Origin: Sphaerosporella brunnea
Lineage: Eukaryota > Ascomycota > Pezizomycetes > Pezizales > Pyronemataceae
Direction: 5' to 3'
Assembly: GCA_008704415.1 (NCBI GenBank)
Contig: VXIS01000124.1
Span: 57,256 to 121,255 of the forward strand
DNA: 64,000 nt
Part shown: positions 13,801 through 24,610 of the stretch, piece by piece
How the letters are laid out: the number at the start of each line of letters is the position of its first letter
Numbering within the stretch: the first letter of the stretch is position 1
Program-made: the position numbers and the translations under genes
Notes under the pieces: model-generated
The model's database searches: none
Seen by the model: only the letters and a program-made list of their open reading frames with translations
What the model was told of the DNA's origin: nothing

Positions 13801-14200
13801 GCAAGTACGTGGCCCAAGCTCAATTTGGAACTACCTGCATATTAACCAAATACCCGAATATCGTGTTCGCAGACATAAGTAGCCCGATCACCGTGGGGTT
13901 TTCGACCGAGTGACAATTCGAGTCTCGGCGATTATGCCGTGACCCGCTGCCCGATTAGGGCAGCACGGCACCCCACATAAAGACTTACTGACTCACAATA
14001 AATGTATCTTTCCCCTCCGTTTGGGCACTTGTTTTTGTCTGTTCTCGCTTCTTTCTTCCACGTTCATCTTTGTTTCATGTTTATAGCAGTGGACCCTGAC
14101 ACCCGCAAGTAGCTGTGCACGGACCACATGCAAAAAATAACCCAGGCACACGACAAATCTTGCCCCGCCGCTTCCCCCACCCGCAACCACCCCCCTTGCG
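10836..14200. other. Intergenic between transcription factor and sideroflexin
   Basis: The first part is the 3' UTR/terminator region of the transcription factor. T-rich tract at 11645-11663. No open frame here has a domain, a signal or consistent splice partners. About 200 bases before 14201 are C-rich, as in a promoter. Confidence 0.4.
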
Positions 14201-15366
14201 ATGTCGTCCTCTATCCCCGGTCCTCGCGACCTTCCCATCAGTCGCCACGACCTCTCAACCTATTGGGGTCGGGTTCTCCACAGCGCCGACCTCTGCGATC
14301 CTCGGTATAGTCCTTCTTTGCCTCTCAACCATCTCTCCGCGCGCGCTAACAACTACAACTGCAGCACCCTCTTCGCCACCTCGGCCTCCCTCGAAGCCTC
14401 CAAGTCCCTAATCTCTGCCTACAAACATGGCGAGATCCCGTCGATGACACCCGCCGTCTGGTCCGCCAAAAAGATCTGCGACGCGACTCTACACCCTGAC
14501 ACCGGCACACCGGTCCTTCTTCCCTTTCGCATGAGCGCGTTCATCTTCTCCAACCTCCTCGTTACTGCGGGAATGTTGCAACCCGGTCTTACTACGCGTG
14601 GAGTCATCGGATGGCAGGTCACCAACCAGACGCTCAACGTCTGCATCAACTCTGCGAACGCGAACAAATCCTCCCCGCTGTCGATCGGTCAGTTGGCGAC
14701 CAGCTTTGTACTTGCTGTGTCGGCTTCGTGCGGAGTTGCGGTTGGACTCGGCAAGGTGGTGGGTAACCTAAAAGTGGCCGACTTTGTCGACGGCAAGAAG
14801 GTCGGAAAGGGTGTTTCACCGGGGATGAAGGCGGTGCTGGGTCGTTTGGTTCCCTTCGCAGCGGTGGCGACTGCGGGTATCGTCAACGTCGGGTTGATGC
14901 GCGGCGGAGAGATTGCCGCTGGAATCGACGTCTTCCCGATGAAGCCTGCCGAGGGCTCCGCCAAGGAAGGCGAAGAGGTGTCGTCGGAGAGCCTGGGAAA
15001 GTCGAAGATGGCGGCGATGTTGGCGGTGGGAGAGACGGCGGTTAGCAGGGTTCTCAATGCTACGCCTATCATGGTCATTCCACCGCTCATCTTGATGAGG
15101 CTGCAACGGAGTGAGTGGATGAAGAAACGGCCAGGAATGGTGGTGCCGGTTAATATTGGTATGTTTTTCGCTGTGGTTTTTTTGACAAGAGATCCAGGAC
15201 TGATTCAGAGTTTACAGGTCTCATCTTCATCACGTCAGTTTTCGCGCTGCCGTTGGCGCTCGGTGCCTTCCCTCAGCGCCAGGCTGTCAAGGCGGAGAGT
15301 CTCGAAAAGGAGTTTCACGGACGCGGAGGAGAGGGCGGAAAAGTGGAGTTCAATCGCGGTATCTAG
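14201..15366 (+). CDS. FSF1: Sideroflexin, mitochondrial inner-membrane carrier
   Basis: Model join(14201..14304, 14365..15158, 15218..15366), 348 aa; fungal FSF1 is about 330. Family marks: N-terminal DLSTYWGRVLHSADLCDPR, the HPDTGTPVLLPFRMSAF motif, the NQTLNVCINSANANKS stretch (family NQ..N...N..N), then hydrophobic segments around SFVLAVSASCGVAVGLG, VPFAAVATAGIVNVGLMRGG and NATPIMVIPPLILMRLQ, and C-terminal FPQRQAVKAESLEKEF. Sideroflexins move serine or related metabolites across the mitochondrial inner membrane for one-carbon metabolism; the substrate here is inferred from the family. Intron 1 is exactly 60 nt with no in-frame stop, so unspliced mRNA would still be open and add 20 residues; the GCTAAC branch site and homology favour splicing. 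Confidence 0.95.
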
Positions 15367-15497
15367 AGCGCTTGTTGCGGATACTATGGAGTTTGGCGTA
15401 GATAGACTAGACATAGATCCGAGGGGGACGTGGCGCTTAGTCCTCATTGCGGAATGACCACTTTATGTGGCGATTAATTAAATTTCTTTCGTAACCA

Positions 15498-15588
15498 GTC
15501 AAGGTGGTGGAGTGGTTAACACGTTCGCCTGCTATTTCAAGTAAAGCGGATGCCTTCGGGCGCGCAGGTTCGAATCCTGTCCTTGACG
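15498..15588 (+). tRNA. tRNA-Ser (anticodon GCU) with 10-nt intron
   Basis: Acceptor stem GTCAAGG/CCTTGAC (15498-15504 with 15581-15587), discriminator G at 15588. D stem GTG/CAC around the loop GAGTGGTTAA. Anticodon stem TTCGC (15524-15528) pairs with GCGGA (15546-15550). The loop starts CT, anticodon GCT is 15531-15533, A37 is 15534, and a 10-nt intron (15535-15544) follows position 37, the canonical site. A long variable arm (TGCC TTCG GGCG) marks class II. The T arm is CAGG-TTCGAAT-CCTG. All features fit tRNA-Ser reading AGC/AGU. Confidence 0.95.
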
Positions 15589-15601
15589 CGATTGGCCGTT
15601 C

Positions 15602-15607
15602 TTTTTT
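15602..15607 (+). terminator. Pol III T-run terminator of tRNA-Ser
   Basis: Six T residues beginning 14 bases after the tRNA 3' end, followed by further T-rich sequence. Confidence 0.7.
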
Positions 15608-17344
15608 GTTTTTCTCCATCCGCTCCATAATATTCTTTCTTTCTGCTTTCTTCGGCGGGATGAGTAGAGGCCATATAGAGTGATATGATCCGACTGCTAT
15701 GATAAGGCGGGCGGTGAGATGCCCGGTTGCCGACCTGCATCTTACTGTACGTACTCTAGTACCCCTCAGTCGCTTGCCCTCTTTTCTTTTCACAACAAGG
15801 TCATTCTCTCTCCTCCAGAGTTGCTTCTCTAGCTACCGGCATGTTGAGAAAATCTACTGACGGATATCAAAACTACGCAGCCACGACCCATCAAAAAACA
15901 GAGACACACTGGCAACAATACATACCAAACAGAATGAAAGCGGTATTGGGAGCAGATAGACTAGCTATTAACCTTTTTTCCTGGCGGGGCGCGGCGTTGT
16001 CACTGCTGCGCAGTTTTGACATCCGTCAGTACTTGTGATTCCAGGGACGTCCCGACCATCCTCGTAGTGCCAAATACGACTATGTTACCCCAAGTGAGTT
16101 GAAATTGGGTGGACAGAGAGGGCGAGGGGCCAATGGGCCGTTCATTATAACTCTTTGGTCGTATTGGGCACTTTCGACACTGCGATCGCGAGGGATATGA
16201 ACGAGTACTGAAGCAAGCAAGCAGGCAGATCCATCGTCATCTGCTTGCTCCAGCCAGACAGACCCACATGCTCCGATGCTGTATTACTTCGGTTTTCGCT
16301 CTCACTCCAGCCCCAGTGGTGGATTTCTGGCCTATATATAGTCAATTGCCGCATCTTTCGCTTCACACACGAGTCGGATATAGTAGACTGGAGCGAACTT
16401 TGGGGGTGGGACAAAATTTTGCGGTGACAGTGTGGTACAGCAGCGAAATTCAAAGTAACACCCGGAGAGTGGCAGATATTCAGGAGAGGAGTGACGGAGA
16501 TTGTGCTGGGACTCGGAGCACTGATGAGTTGTCGGTGACATATTTTTGCTATGAAACACAGCTTCGGTGACATTTTGTAATCCTAGGTACAGCGAAGCAA
16601 TGACGGTGAAAATAGGTTAGCTTTCCACGTACGAACAGGGTGATATTCGATCTTTAAAGTTCGCTACAGTACAAACAGACCGGGAGGCTGTTGCTCGAAA
16701 ACCCTAACCCATTCTTCGGCATTTGACCATATAATACGATACTCTAATATTACTCCCCTCTTTCAACTCGAGTCAGGCCGGTAAACGTACAGGCACAGCC
16801 CCGAGCAAATGATTTCGGGAATTCGCTGTGCTGGTGGGAAGGGGGAATCTTCAGAGGTAGGTGGATGGTGTCACACTGTCTTTGTTTGTATACTCTCATT
16901 TTTGTTTGTTTATTTTTAGGGACGGTGTATTGTAGGTAGTAGGGAGTCCGTCATGTGTACCTCCAAACGACTCTACTGGGCATCAATCTTGAAAAATTGT
17001 TTACAACTTCTCGGACTACAGTAGAAAAAAAAAGACTCGATCATTTTATTCCCTTCCACATAGCTCTCCGACCCTACAGTGTACCCAAAGCCCGTCAGAC
17101 TCAGCATCTAACTACTCCATTCTTCCACGTCGCCTCCCCTTATCGATTGGTCAACTGCAGCAACCCAAAATACCAGACGCACCTGCATAAAAGAAAGGTA
17201 TAAATGAGGTGACAAAGGGAAGAAACAGGTCCGTAACAACGTGAAAAGAAAATACAAGCTTCGTTCTCGGTGGCTTCGGGGATAAACTTATTGGAACAGC
17301 CGCACCACGTCCTCGTGCCTCCTCCTGGCCGCTCAATGCCGCGG
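15608..17344. other. Intergenic, no gene recognised
   Basis: Only short overlapping open frames on both strands without domains. Pyrimidine-rich near 15600-15660 and 15780-15830. Confidence 0.4.
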
Positions 17345-19885
17345 AGTCAATCCACTATTGTCTTAGGGGATCCACTAAGCACAATCGTATCCGCTCATCT
17401 TTGTTGAGCAAATTCTGTGGGGACTGGAGAAGAAATTCTTTCACAGATAAATGGGTGAATCGCAGTTTGTCACCGTCAAAGATTTCGACTAATGAGCCAC
17501 ATGCATGTAACATCTGGGCCCTGTCTGCAAGGAGTTGTTGAGATGACCTTGTTAATGATGTTTTTTCCTTTGTCACGAATTTCCTTGGCACGTCTTCTAT
17601 ATCTGGTGCGCCTCTCCTTAATTACCTTTCCTTAGACGTGCCGCAGGCACCAGCAGTAGGCAATGCCTAAGGTGTAGCATAGTCGCGTCTCTCCTACATA
17701 TGTCATGGCCGCAAGCGGCCGAACACAATATGATTAAAACAAAATCTGCAAGGAGTTTTTCATTTGGGTCAAAATATTTTTCCCCAGTTTCGGTCGCGTA
17801 CGCATACGCCATCTCATCCACGGTCAATGGCCTCGTAGCCATAGCAACCCACAACAATATTTCTCGACGTAGTTCTGCAACATCTAGACTCCAGTCCAGA
17901 CAAAGGAACATGACATCGTACATTCCGTTGAGTCCTGCCGGCATGTTCTGGAGAATATCTATGATCTTTTGTTTGGACGGAACCTGGAGCTCCTCCATCA
18001 TACCGAAACATTCCCCCGGCGTTCTTCTCGATCGCGGAGCTAATACCCTTCTCGAAACCTTGCAACCGTGTATTCACTACCACTTTCTCTTTTATGAACT
18101 CTCCAATATCGCGGGCCGCCTTCATCTCAATGGTAGCTATGCCTGGGATGTTTGGTAAGCCCTTTTCTATGTCTGCTTCCGGGCGAGTTATGAGGAAGGA
18201 ACTTCCCCAGTCAGATGCTTTGCAAGAATATAATGATCCTTACAGTCATCTAGTGCGTCGAGAAGAACCCTCACTTTGGTTGGAACGGCCTGAAGCAGAG
18301 TGATGAACACCCCCAAATGTTTGCAAGTTTGTGCACCTTTTCGAGTTGACGTCGTCATGAACGTCCTTCAAGATGTCGGTCAACAGTTTTTTCAGATCCT
18401 GAGAATCCTGCACAGACATGACCAACAGATCATTGAGACTGGCCATCATCTCTGCCACCTCTTTGGTCTTTGTAGCGCCATTCTTGAAGAAGAAGTACAG
18501 GACCGGGGCTACATCGGAATTTTCGAGATCTTCTGGGTTCCTGCAAAAGAAACATCACAGATGGAAGAGGGCTAATCTACCTTTTATGGGGCCCATAGTA
18601 GTCATATCTGCGATATCTCGGACTTTTTGCTGACTCGTGTCGATGTCTTCGAGGAAAGGCTGAAAAAGGACAGAAAACGGAGTCAACGGGGTCGTCAACT
18701 TCGCCAAAGCACACAAGCAATAAGTTAATTAAAACCCCTGCGCTCAGGGAAAGCATCTTACCAAGCCCAAGTAAACGGAAATATTCCTTTGCTTTGACCG
18801 AAAATACCAACACCGCAGCGTAAAACTCGGGTAGAGCATCTTCCATTTGTTTTCGGGACGCCGTCGTCGCTTCTTCGGAATTGAGTGTAATCTGAAGGGA
18901 TTCTGTATAGATCTTTTCGTAGAATTCGCAAGCAGCCACCTTTGGGATGATGGTCTCCATGGTGTCGTTCAGGCTTTTTAATGCTTCGAAGTGATTGAGG
19001 GCAACCTAATCTCATCAGTTTGAATCTATGGGCCGTCGGCCAGAGAAAGGGAGAACACGAGCCTGAAGAATAAAGCGAGCAGCCCACGCAAGTGAACTTT
19101 TTTTCACAATCCGTCAGCAAGCTATATCGGACTTTGAAGATTAGGCAGACTGACCTTATTTCCGGGTTATGCTGGATCGACACATCGACGATTTGTGCAT
19201 ACTTGTCAATTCCTTTCAAGATCCTCTCGACCTTGTCTTCCACAATTTTTTCTTGCCCAGTCGCATCCGTGAAGGTCCATTGCTTCTCTTCCATCTCCCT
19301 TCTGGCCTCTTCTGCAGCTTTAATAGGGAATCCACATTGCGCTGCGCAAGGACTCGGGGGTCTATATTGTCCCATTCGGCGTTAGGCAGCTTTTCTTTAG
19401 CAATATCAAGGGCTGCCTTCCAGTTGGCTCTGTTGGGCTGGCAATTAGCTCTGTTAAACGGGTGTTGTGCAGATGGTGATGACTTACGTTATTCAGGCAT
19501 CGGAGATTGGACTCGGGCTGGGAGGGTTGCTCTCCGAGGTGGTGCGTCGGACCTGGGGGAGTACCCGGTCGGTCTTGCAGTGTGGAGACAGGCTGTGCTT
19601 GTTCAGAAGAAGCAGTCGATTGGTCTTGCGGTATTATGAATACAGGTGGTGTAGGTTCTGGAAGAGTTGCCTGTAGGTCTTGCTGCAAGGACACTGGTGG
19701 TATTGGTCTTGGACAAGCGTCTTGTGATAGGGAAGTTGAGATGCTGAGACGGCAACGCTACAGAATCCGTACAATTTGACGCTGATTATCCTTCCTGGCT
19801 GTAGCCACCGGGGTTCGCTGCTTATTCGAAAAGAACTGGCGGACCTTTGCCCGGCCGCCCGAAGTTTCGCACGAACGGCGTTCAT
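17345..19885 (-). pseudogene. Broken NLR (Goodbye/NACHT-type STAND) gene
   Basis: Minus-strand peptides line up in order with a fungal NLR. The N-terminus (WKAALDIAKEKLPNAEWD, then KYAQIVDVSIQHNPEI, then LPEFYAAVLVFSVKAKEYF) resembles the fungal STAND 'Goodbye' domain. The Walker-B-like VRVLLDALDDC lies near 18270, TRPEADIEKGLPNIPGIATI near 18150, and a winged-helix-like AELRREILLWVAMATRPLTV near 17850. LRFTHLSVKEFLL lies near 17440. Breaks: a one-base shift near 19316 (SLLK/AAEEARR); loss of the whole P-loop segment near 18310, where DILKDVHDDVNSKR is followed almost at once by LLQAVPTKVRVLLDAL; shifts near 18200 and 18000; and a dispersed repeat inserted at 17660-17740. The intact gene would have been a cytosolic signal-transducing ATPase of the self/non-self recognition type. 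No repeat (ANK/WD/TPR) sensor domain is visible downstream. Confidence 0.85.
17660..17740 (-). repeat. Dispersed palindrome repeat, copy B (inside NLR relic)
   Basis: On the minus strand: TTTTAATCATATTGTGTTCG, then the GGCCGCTTGCGGCC palindrome, ATGACATATGTAGGAGAG and a GCTACACCTTAGGC tail. It interrupts the NLR reading frame right after LLADFVLI. The tail beyond the palindrome is shared with the copy at 37365-37449. Confidence 0.75.
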
Positions 19886-21100
19886 GATGCCGGTGTAAAT
19901 TAGGTCTACGTGGTGTGGCAGAGATGGATCATGGGAAATTCACCGTTTTATGGATTTTGGGCGGCTGAGTGCCTGTGTAGAGTAGCTGCATGTGCCATCC
20001 TGCATCAATGGCGATTGCATGTTACGTTTAAATAATTCATTGGACCTACGTATCCCCTCGTCCGTAGAAATCGGGCTTTCTGGCCAATTTGACAGGATCC
20101 GCGTTACGGACGAGCGGGTAGTACTCTAGGTACTTTATATAATACATACGACCTAGGTACTATGACCACCTTTCATGTGCTAGGTTTGCTTTGCTGCACG
20201 ATCTCATTCTTAGATGTACATACTTAGGGCTAGCATTTATATAACCAAGAATGCAAGTGCAGCAAGTGGCTGAAACTTACTCGACAGAGAGATTATTGAG
20301 GTGCAAATCACCACATCGGGAAACCACACTTTTTAGATATAAATGCCGGCCCCGAATACTTAGATATCTAGTTATCTGCCTAACCCGCGACGCGAACGAA
20401 AATGCAGCAAGCGCTCACTCAGAATCTGCGTTCCAAACTGGTGATTTGGTTCCACTGTTGATGTTGGTCACCACACCATTGGTGCGAATAAAATTTTGTT
20501 TAGGGCGTTGCCGCGCGATTTTCAGCTCGTCCTGTAGCGAGGAATAGGCTGGGTGGAAATTCGGTCACATTCGATTGGTCGAGCTCAAGGAACATCACAT
20601 TTCCAGCCAGATTTTTCCACCCAGCGCTCAAAAATGTTGCTCGAGAGATTTCGTCATCCAGCGCCATGCGAAAGCTAACCGTGCGCCGCTGAAAATTCCC
20701 TAGTACCTACTTTGTTGTTTAAAGCGGGTCTTGGCCTGTGCGTTTGAACTCACGGTAAAAAATCGAAGATGATGCTGCTTGAATGGGTCAACATACAGTA
20801 TCAGTTGGTTGTTGGGATTTCAGCTGTTTAATTAAACACGTAAATACAGGTCACTGCAACAGCGTGCCCAGATCTGCGGCAACACATTTCCCTCAGACAT
20901 TGGCCTACATGCAATGAACAACTCGCTGCCTGATGTGAGATGATAGCCGTCGAAACGGGTTTTATAATTGATAAAATTTAACTATTTTCACTATGACTTA
21001 AACAGCTGGATGTTTAAGCTAACTAAACTGTAACTTAATCAATATAGATACCCGTTCAACCGATTTTAAACAATAGGATAGGCGGCTGTGCATGTGGTTT
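19886..21100. other. AT-rich intergenic stretch
   Basis: Low coding content; many TTAA/TTTA words from 20700 to 21070. No gene seen. AT-richness next to a damaged NLR and a MITE would fit RIP-affected sequence, but no intact parent copy is visible for comparison. Confidence 0.4.
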
Positions 21101-21101
21101 A

Positions 21102-21528
21102 CTGGGTATGGTGCACGCAGTCTATAAAGGGGTGTAAGAAGATATACTGTGCAGTGTGCACCCGTCCCACCAAATCTCAGACGGTCGGAACCACATTAGA
21201 AACCCTAGAGTTTAGCTTTGTTCAGATAGGCGAATCAACAAAAACAGAGTACGAAGACACAAGAGAATTTTTCCCTCTCACTCAAAAGTGTTTGTATCCA
21301 CCGACATGCTTCGGCCTGTGTGGTGCACAGGGCGGTTTTCACCATACAAAATTCTCTTATTTGCTTGCATTCTACTTTGTACTGCTCTATCGGCAAAAAA
21401 AAAAAAAAAAAGCGCATCAGGAAAGCCTGTCTCTGGCCCGCTTTTATGTTCGCTATCCGAAGGGGTTGCGCGACTCCCCATATCCCTCGCCGTTTTTACC
21501 ACCTTATAGACTGCGTGCACCATACCGG
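21102..21528. mobile_element. MITE with TA target site, 427 bp
   Basis: Terminal inverted repeats of about 30 bp: GGTATGGTGCACGCAGTCTA at the left end recurs inverted at 21499-21526 with few mismatches. Both ends are flanked by TA (21100-21101 and 21529-21530), as in Tc1/mariner. The interior has no transposase frame. A poly-A tract lies at 21395-21410. Confidence 0.75.
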
Positions 21529-21560
21529 TAGTAGCTTTATCGGCCAGTTTTTTTTTCTGT

Positions 21561-21630
21561 TCAAATCATAGTGTATTCGGCCACATGTGGCCATGACACA
21601 TAGAGGAGAGAAACTGCGCTACCCTACTAT
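21561..21630 (+). repeat. Dispersed palindrome repeat, copy C (variant palindrome)
   Basis: AAATCATAGTGTATTCGGCC followed by ACATGTGGCC: the palindrome is GGCCACATGTGGCC instead of GGCCGCTTGCGGCC, so both arms differ from the other copies yet remain complementary. The tail ATGACACATAGAGGAGAG matches copies B and D. It begins about 30 bases after the end of the TA-flanked MITE. Confidence 0.7.
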
Positions 21631-22379
21631 GTACTCAAGGAACGAAAATCAAGAGTCGAAAAACCCAAACCTCCTTCAACCCTTCAGTGAAAGTGATCCC
21701 TATCGACTTGACGTGCTCCCTCCGGATCGCTGATCGACCCACCATGTGAATTCCTACGCCCACATGAACGCCCGCTTCTAAGGCCTGAAAGATCTCAAAC
21801 ATCGTTGTGCCCTCAATGTCGGGGATATTTCACCTTCAGGAACGTGGTCTCCTTGCTGCCTAAAACCATGGTCTCCCACAATGCAATCGGCCCCACTCGG
21901 GGCACCGAAAGAGTCCAATTTACTGCCGACTGCGCTTTGTGGGGATGGTGCCACAGAGGGGGCCCCGACGAGTTGCCATGCGGACTATCGGCTGAGGTTG
22001 ATACTGAATGGTAGCAAGCGAAATGCGGGGGCAAATGAGTTGTTGAATCGAAACCGTACAATCTACCTAGCGGACACACATACCACAAAAACGTCGTGAA
22101 GCCAAAGCGTGTGGGGCCAGCGCACAGGCTTCGCATTTCTGGGCGGTTAGTGTGGTTGTGTGTGATTTACCAGCCAGTTGATTTGTTTACCTACATCATG
22201 TCCGTCTGAAGCTTTGAAACAGTGGGAATGTTTAACTTCATTGTGATTTGGTTCAGCATTTTCCAGGTAAAAGTGGTGTAGGCTGGAAGGGAGCATGTGG
22301 GTCCTTCATTCGGGCATGGAGTAATATACAAGTTCAAAAAAAACCCAAAAAAACAAACGCAATGCACAAGAACAGTCCC

Positions 22380-23985
22380 CTAGTTCTTCTGCTCCGCTTG
22401 GAGTCTCTTCAACTCCTGAATCTGCGGCGCCACCAGATCATCCCACATCTTCGGATCATGCTCGTGTTTCTTCTCGCTCCTCATCGCCCAGTCGGTAATC
22501 GTGAACGCGCGAGAGCTCTCAAACATGAATGCTATAGCACCCTCACTAATCCGCATCTCCGGCGGCGCCGTTTCCGTCGCAGCCTTGAACTCAGGGTACG
22601 CAACCCCATGCGGCACCATTCCGCACTCGAAGCTAGCACCGCCGGGCTGGAACCCGTCGCTGCGGCCGCCGTATTTGCCGTATATCAGCCCCATCAGCTC
22701 TGACGCCACGTTGCGGTGGTAGTATGGCGGGCGGTATGTATTTGAAGCCACGTCCCAGCGCGGGGAGAAGATGAGGAAGTCGGCGAGCGGGGCGTTGGGG
22801 TCTCTTGACGGCGCGGTCAGCACGCAGAAGATAGAGGGGTCGATATGGTCGACGGAAATCGAGCCGACGTTGACGAATTTCGTCAGGTCGTATTTGTACG
22901 GGACGTAGTTTCCATGCCAGGCGACGACGTCGAAGGGGGAGTGCTGCTGCGTGCTCTTGAAGAACTTCCCGCCGAGCTTGTAGACAACCTCCCAGCGCTC
23001 CTCCGTGATTTCGAACGCCGCCTTGGGGTACAGGAAATCGCGTTTGTTGGCAAGCCCGTTTGCGCCCAGCGGCCCGAGCTCCGGAAGCTCGAAGTTGGAT
23101 CCCCAGATCTCGAGGATGTATCCGCGGCTCGGACCATCCGGGAGCCGGACGCGGAAGCGCTGGCCCCGCTGGATTACGCAGATCTCGCCCGGCTGCACGT
23201 ATAGCGGCCCGAATTCGGTTTGGATGTCTAACGCCCCCTGCTGTGGAACGATCAAGAAGTCGCCGTCGCTGTTGACGAAGGCGCGCTTGCTCATGGAGGC
23301 GTTGCAGGAGTATATGTGTGTGGCCAACCCTTCACGGAGCGTCGGCTCCCCGGAGCCGGCGAGGGTTTTGAAGCCTTCGAAGAATTCGACTTTTTCGCTG
23401 GAGCCGGGGAGGTCAAAGGGAAGCCAGGCGAGCTGCGTGGGTGAGACATGCACACGAGGGTTGATTGGCAGGAAACAGGACTCGGTGTCTTTGTTGTCTG
23501 GAAGATCGGTCTGAAGGCTGTAAGCTTGGTTGGACTGTAGAGCGATGAATGAGGACAACAACGTACAAAACCCTGGTGAGCCACGGCCGGCCGCACCCGG
23601 TAGAGATATGAATTTTTGTTGTGGGCTCTTGGGGCAACAAACGCGGACGCTGTCATCTGCTCAGCGTACAGGCCGAATCGCAAGCGGCGGGGGTTGTTCT
23701 GGCCGTGGGGTATAGTGCCCTCGATGGCCTCAGACTCGAATCTGGAAGACAATGTTAAGTGTCTTCTAGTAACGCAGGGTGCATCTATGTTGAACTTACG
23801 TGTTCCCGAAACCGCATTGATACTAAAAAAAAAAAAAATGTCAGCCGGTGTTTGGGATTGCGAGAGAGTTGGAGACAGACTGTGTAAGGGTCGTTTTTGC
23901 GGACGGCAAAGGACGGAATCGAGCCATCTTTCTGGGTCTCCGCCCAGTGGAAGATGTTCTGATAGTCTTCCGTCGAAGGAGCCAT
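22380..23985 (-). CDS. hmgA: Homogentisate 1,2-dioxygenase
   Basis: Spliced model complement(join(22380..23510, 23567..23741, 23800..23822, 23881..23985)), 477 aa; the family is usually 430-460. It opens homogentisate to maleylacetoacetate with Fe(II) and O2 in phenylalanine/tyrosine catabolism, in the cytosol. The iron ligands are visible: His366 in YYHRN, Glu372 in ASELMG and His402 in VPHG. Their spacings of 6 and 30 match the human His335/Glu341/His371. Other family stretches are GFGNTFESEAIEGTIPHGQN, GLYAEQMTASAFVAPR and DFLIFSPRW. Exon 2 is only 23 nt (YQCGFGN) and the first donor is GTCTGT, but splicing there joins PY-T to YQCGFGN in frame. The start MAPSTEDY was chosen because the frame further upstream (to 24120) does not look like HGD. 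It is divergent from a carboxylesterase. Confidence 0.95.
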
Positions 23986-24610
23986 CTGGGAGTCAGGTGC
24001 GGGTAGGGAGGTTGAAGTGCCTATTTTGACTGATGTTGAATATCCAATTGTTGCAAAAACCGTGGGAATTCCAGTCGAGGCTGCACTTATATCGCCCACG
24101 TATATCCGTGCGCACACCAAGGAACGCTATCTTGGCTGCCACCAAAGCCGCAGTGGAGCCCTCGTACGCATTGACAAAGATCTTGATAAGTCTCCACATG
24201 GTACAATTTTCAAACCGAGAGGGGTAGCTTAGAAATGGCATGCAATCGGCAGCCTGCGTCGGCCCAAGCCCAGTGCCCTGCGCGATGCCGCCTGCCGTCG
24301 CGAATCTAGAGATCTTGGTCAGACCTTAGTGATGGTGCTGGTGTGGGGTAGATCGTCGCCGAGGGTGATGCCGAACACCCGCCTACCTGTATGTACCGAG
24401 GCCGAGAAGCACCGGAGCACCCAGCGACGTCAAACGGGAGCGGATTTGTAAGACAACAAGCCCTAAGCCACGTTGAAGTCATTGAGGTCATCACGCGTTT
24501 GCCGACATGTCAACCTTGGCAGCTGTTGAAGCTACCCATCGATAATAAACTGCCATCAAAATGCGTCTGCCGCCGCTGCCGCTGCCACGTCCTCAGCCTG
24601 TGCCACGATA
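23986..24610. promoter_or_regulatory. Shared divergent promoter, hmgA / carboxylesterase
   Basis: 625 bases between the two start codons of head-to-head genes. It contains a CCAAT at 24042. The two genes could be co-regulated; this is inferred only from the arrangement. Confidence 0.45.

Noticed and set aside
7494..15366. Secondary-metabolite cluster around the Zn2Cys6 regulator
   Set aside because: No polyketide, peptide or terpene synthase, P450 or tailoring enzyme nearby.
23785..24120. Upstream in-frame start for homogentisate dioxygenase
   Set aside because: The added residues do not resemble HGD, and MAPSTEDY gives a normal N-terminus close to the first conserved block.
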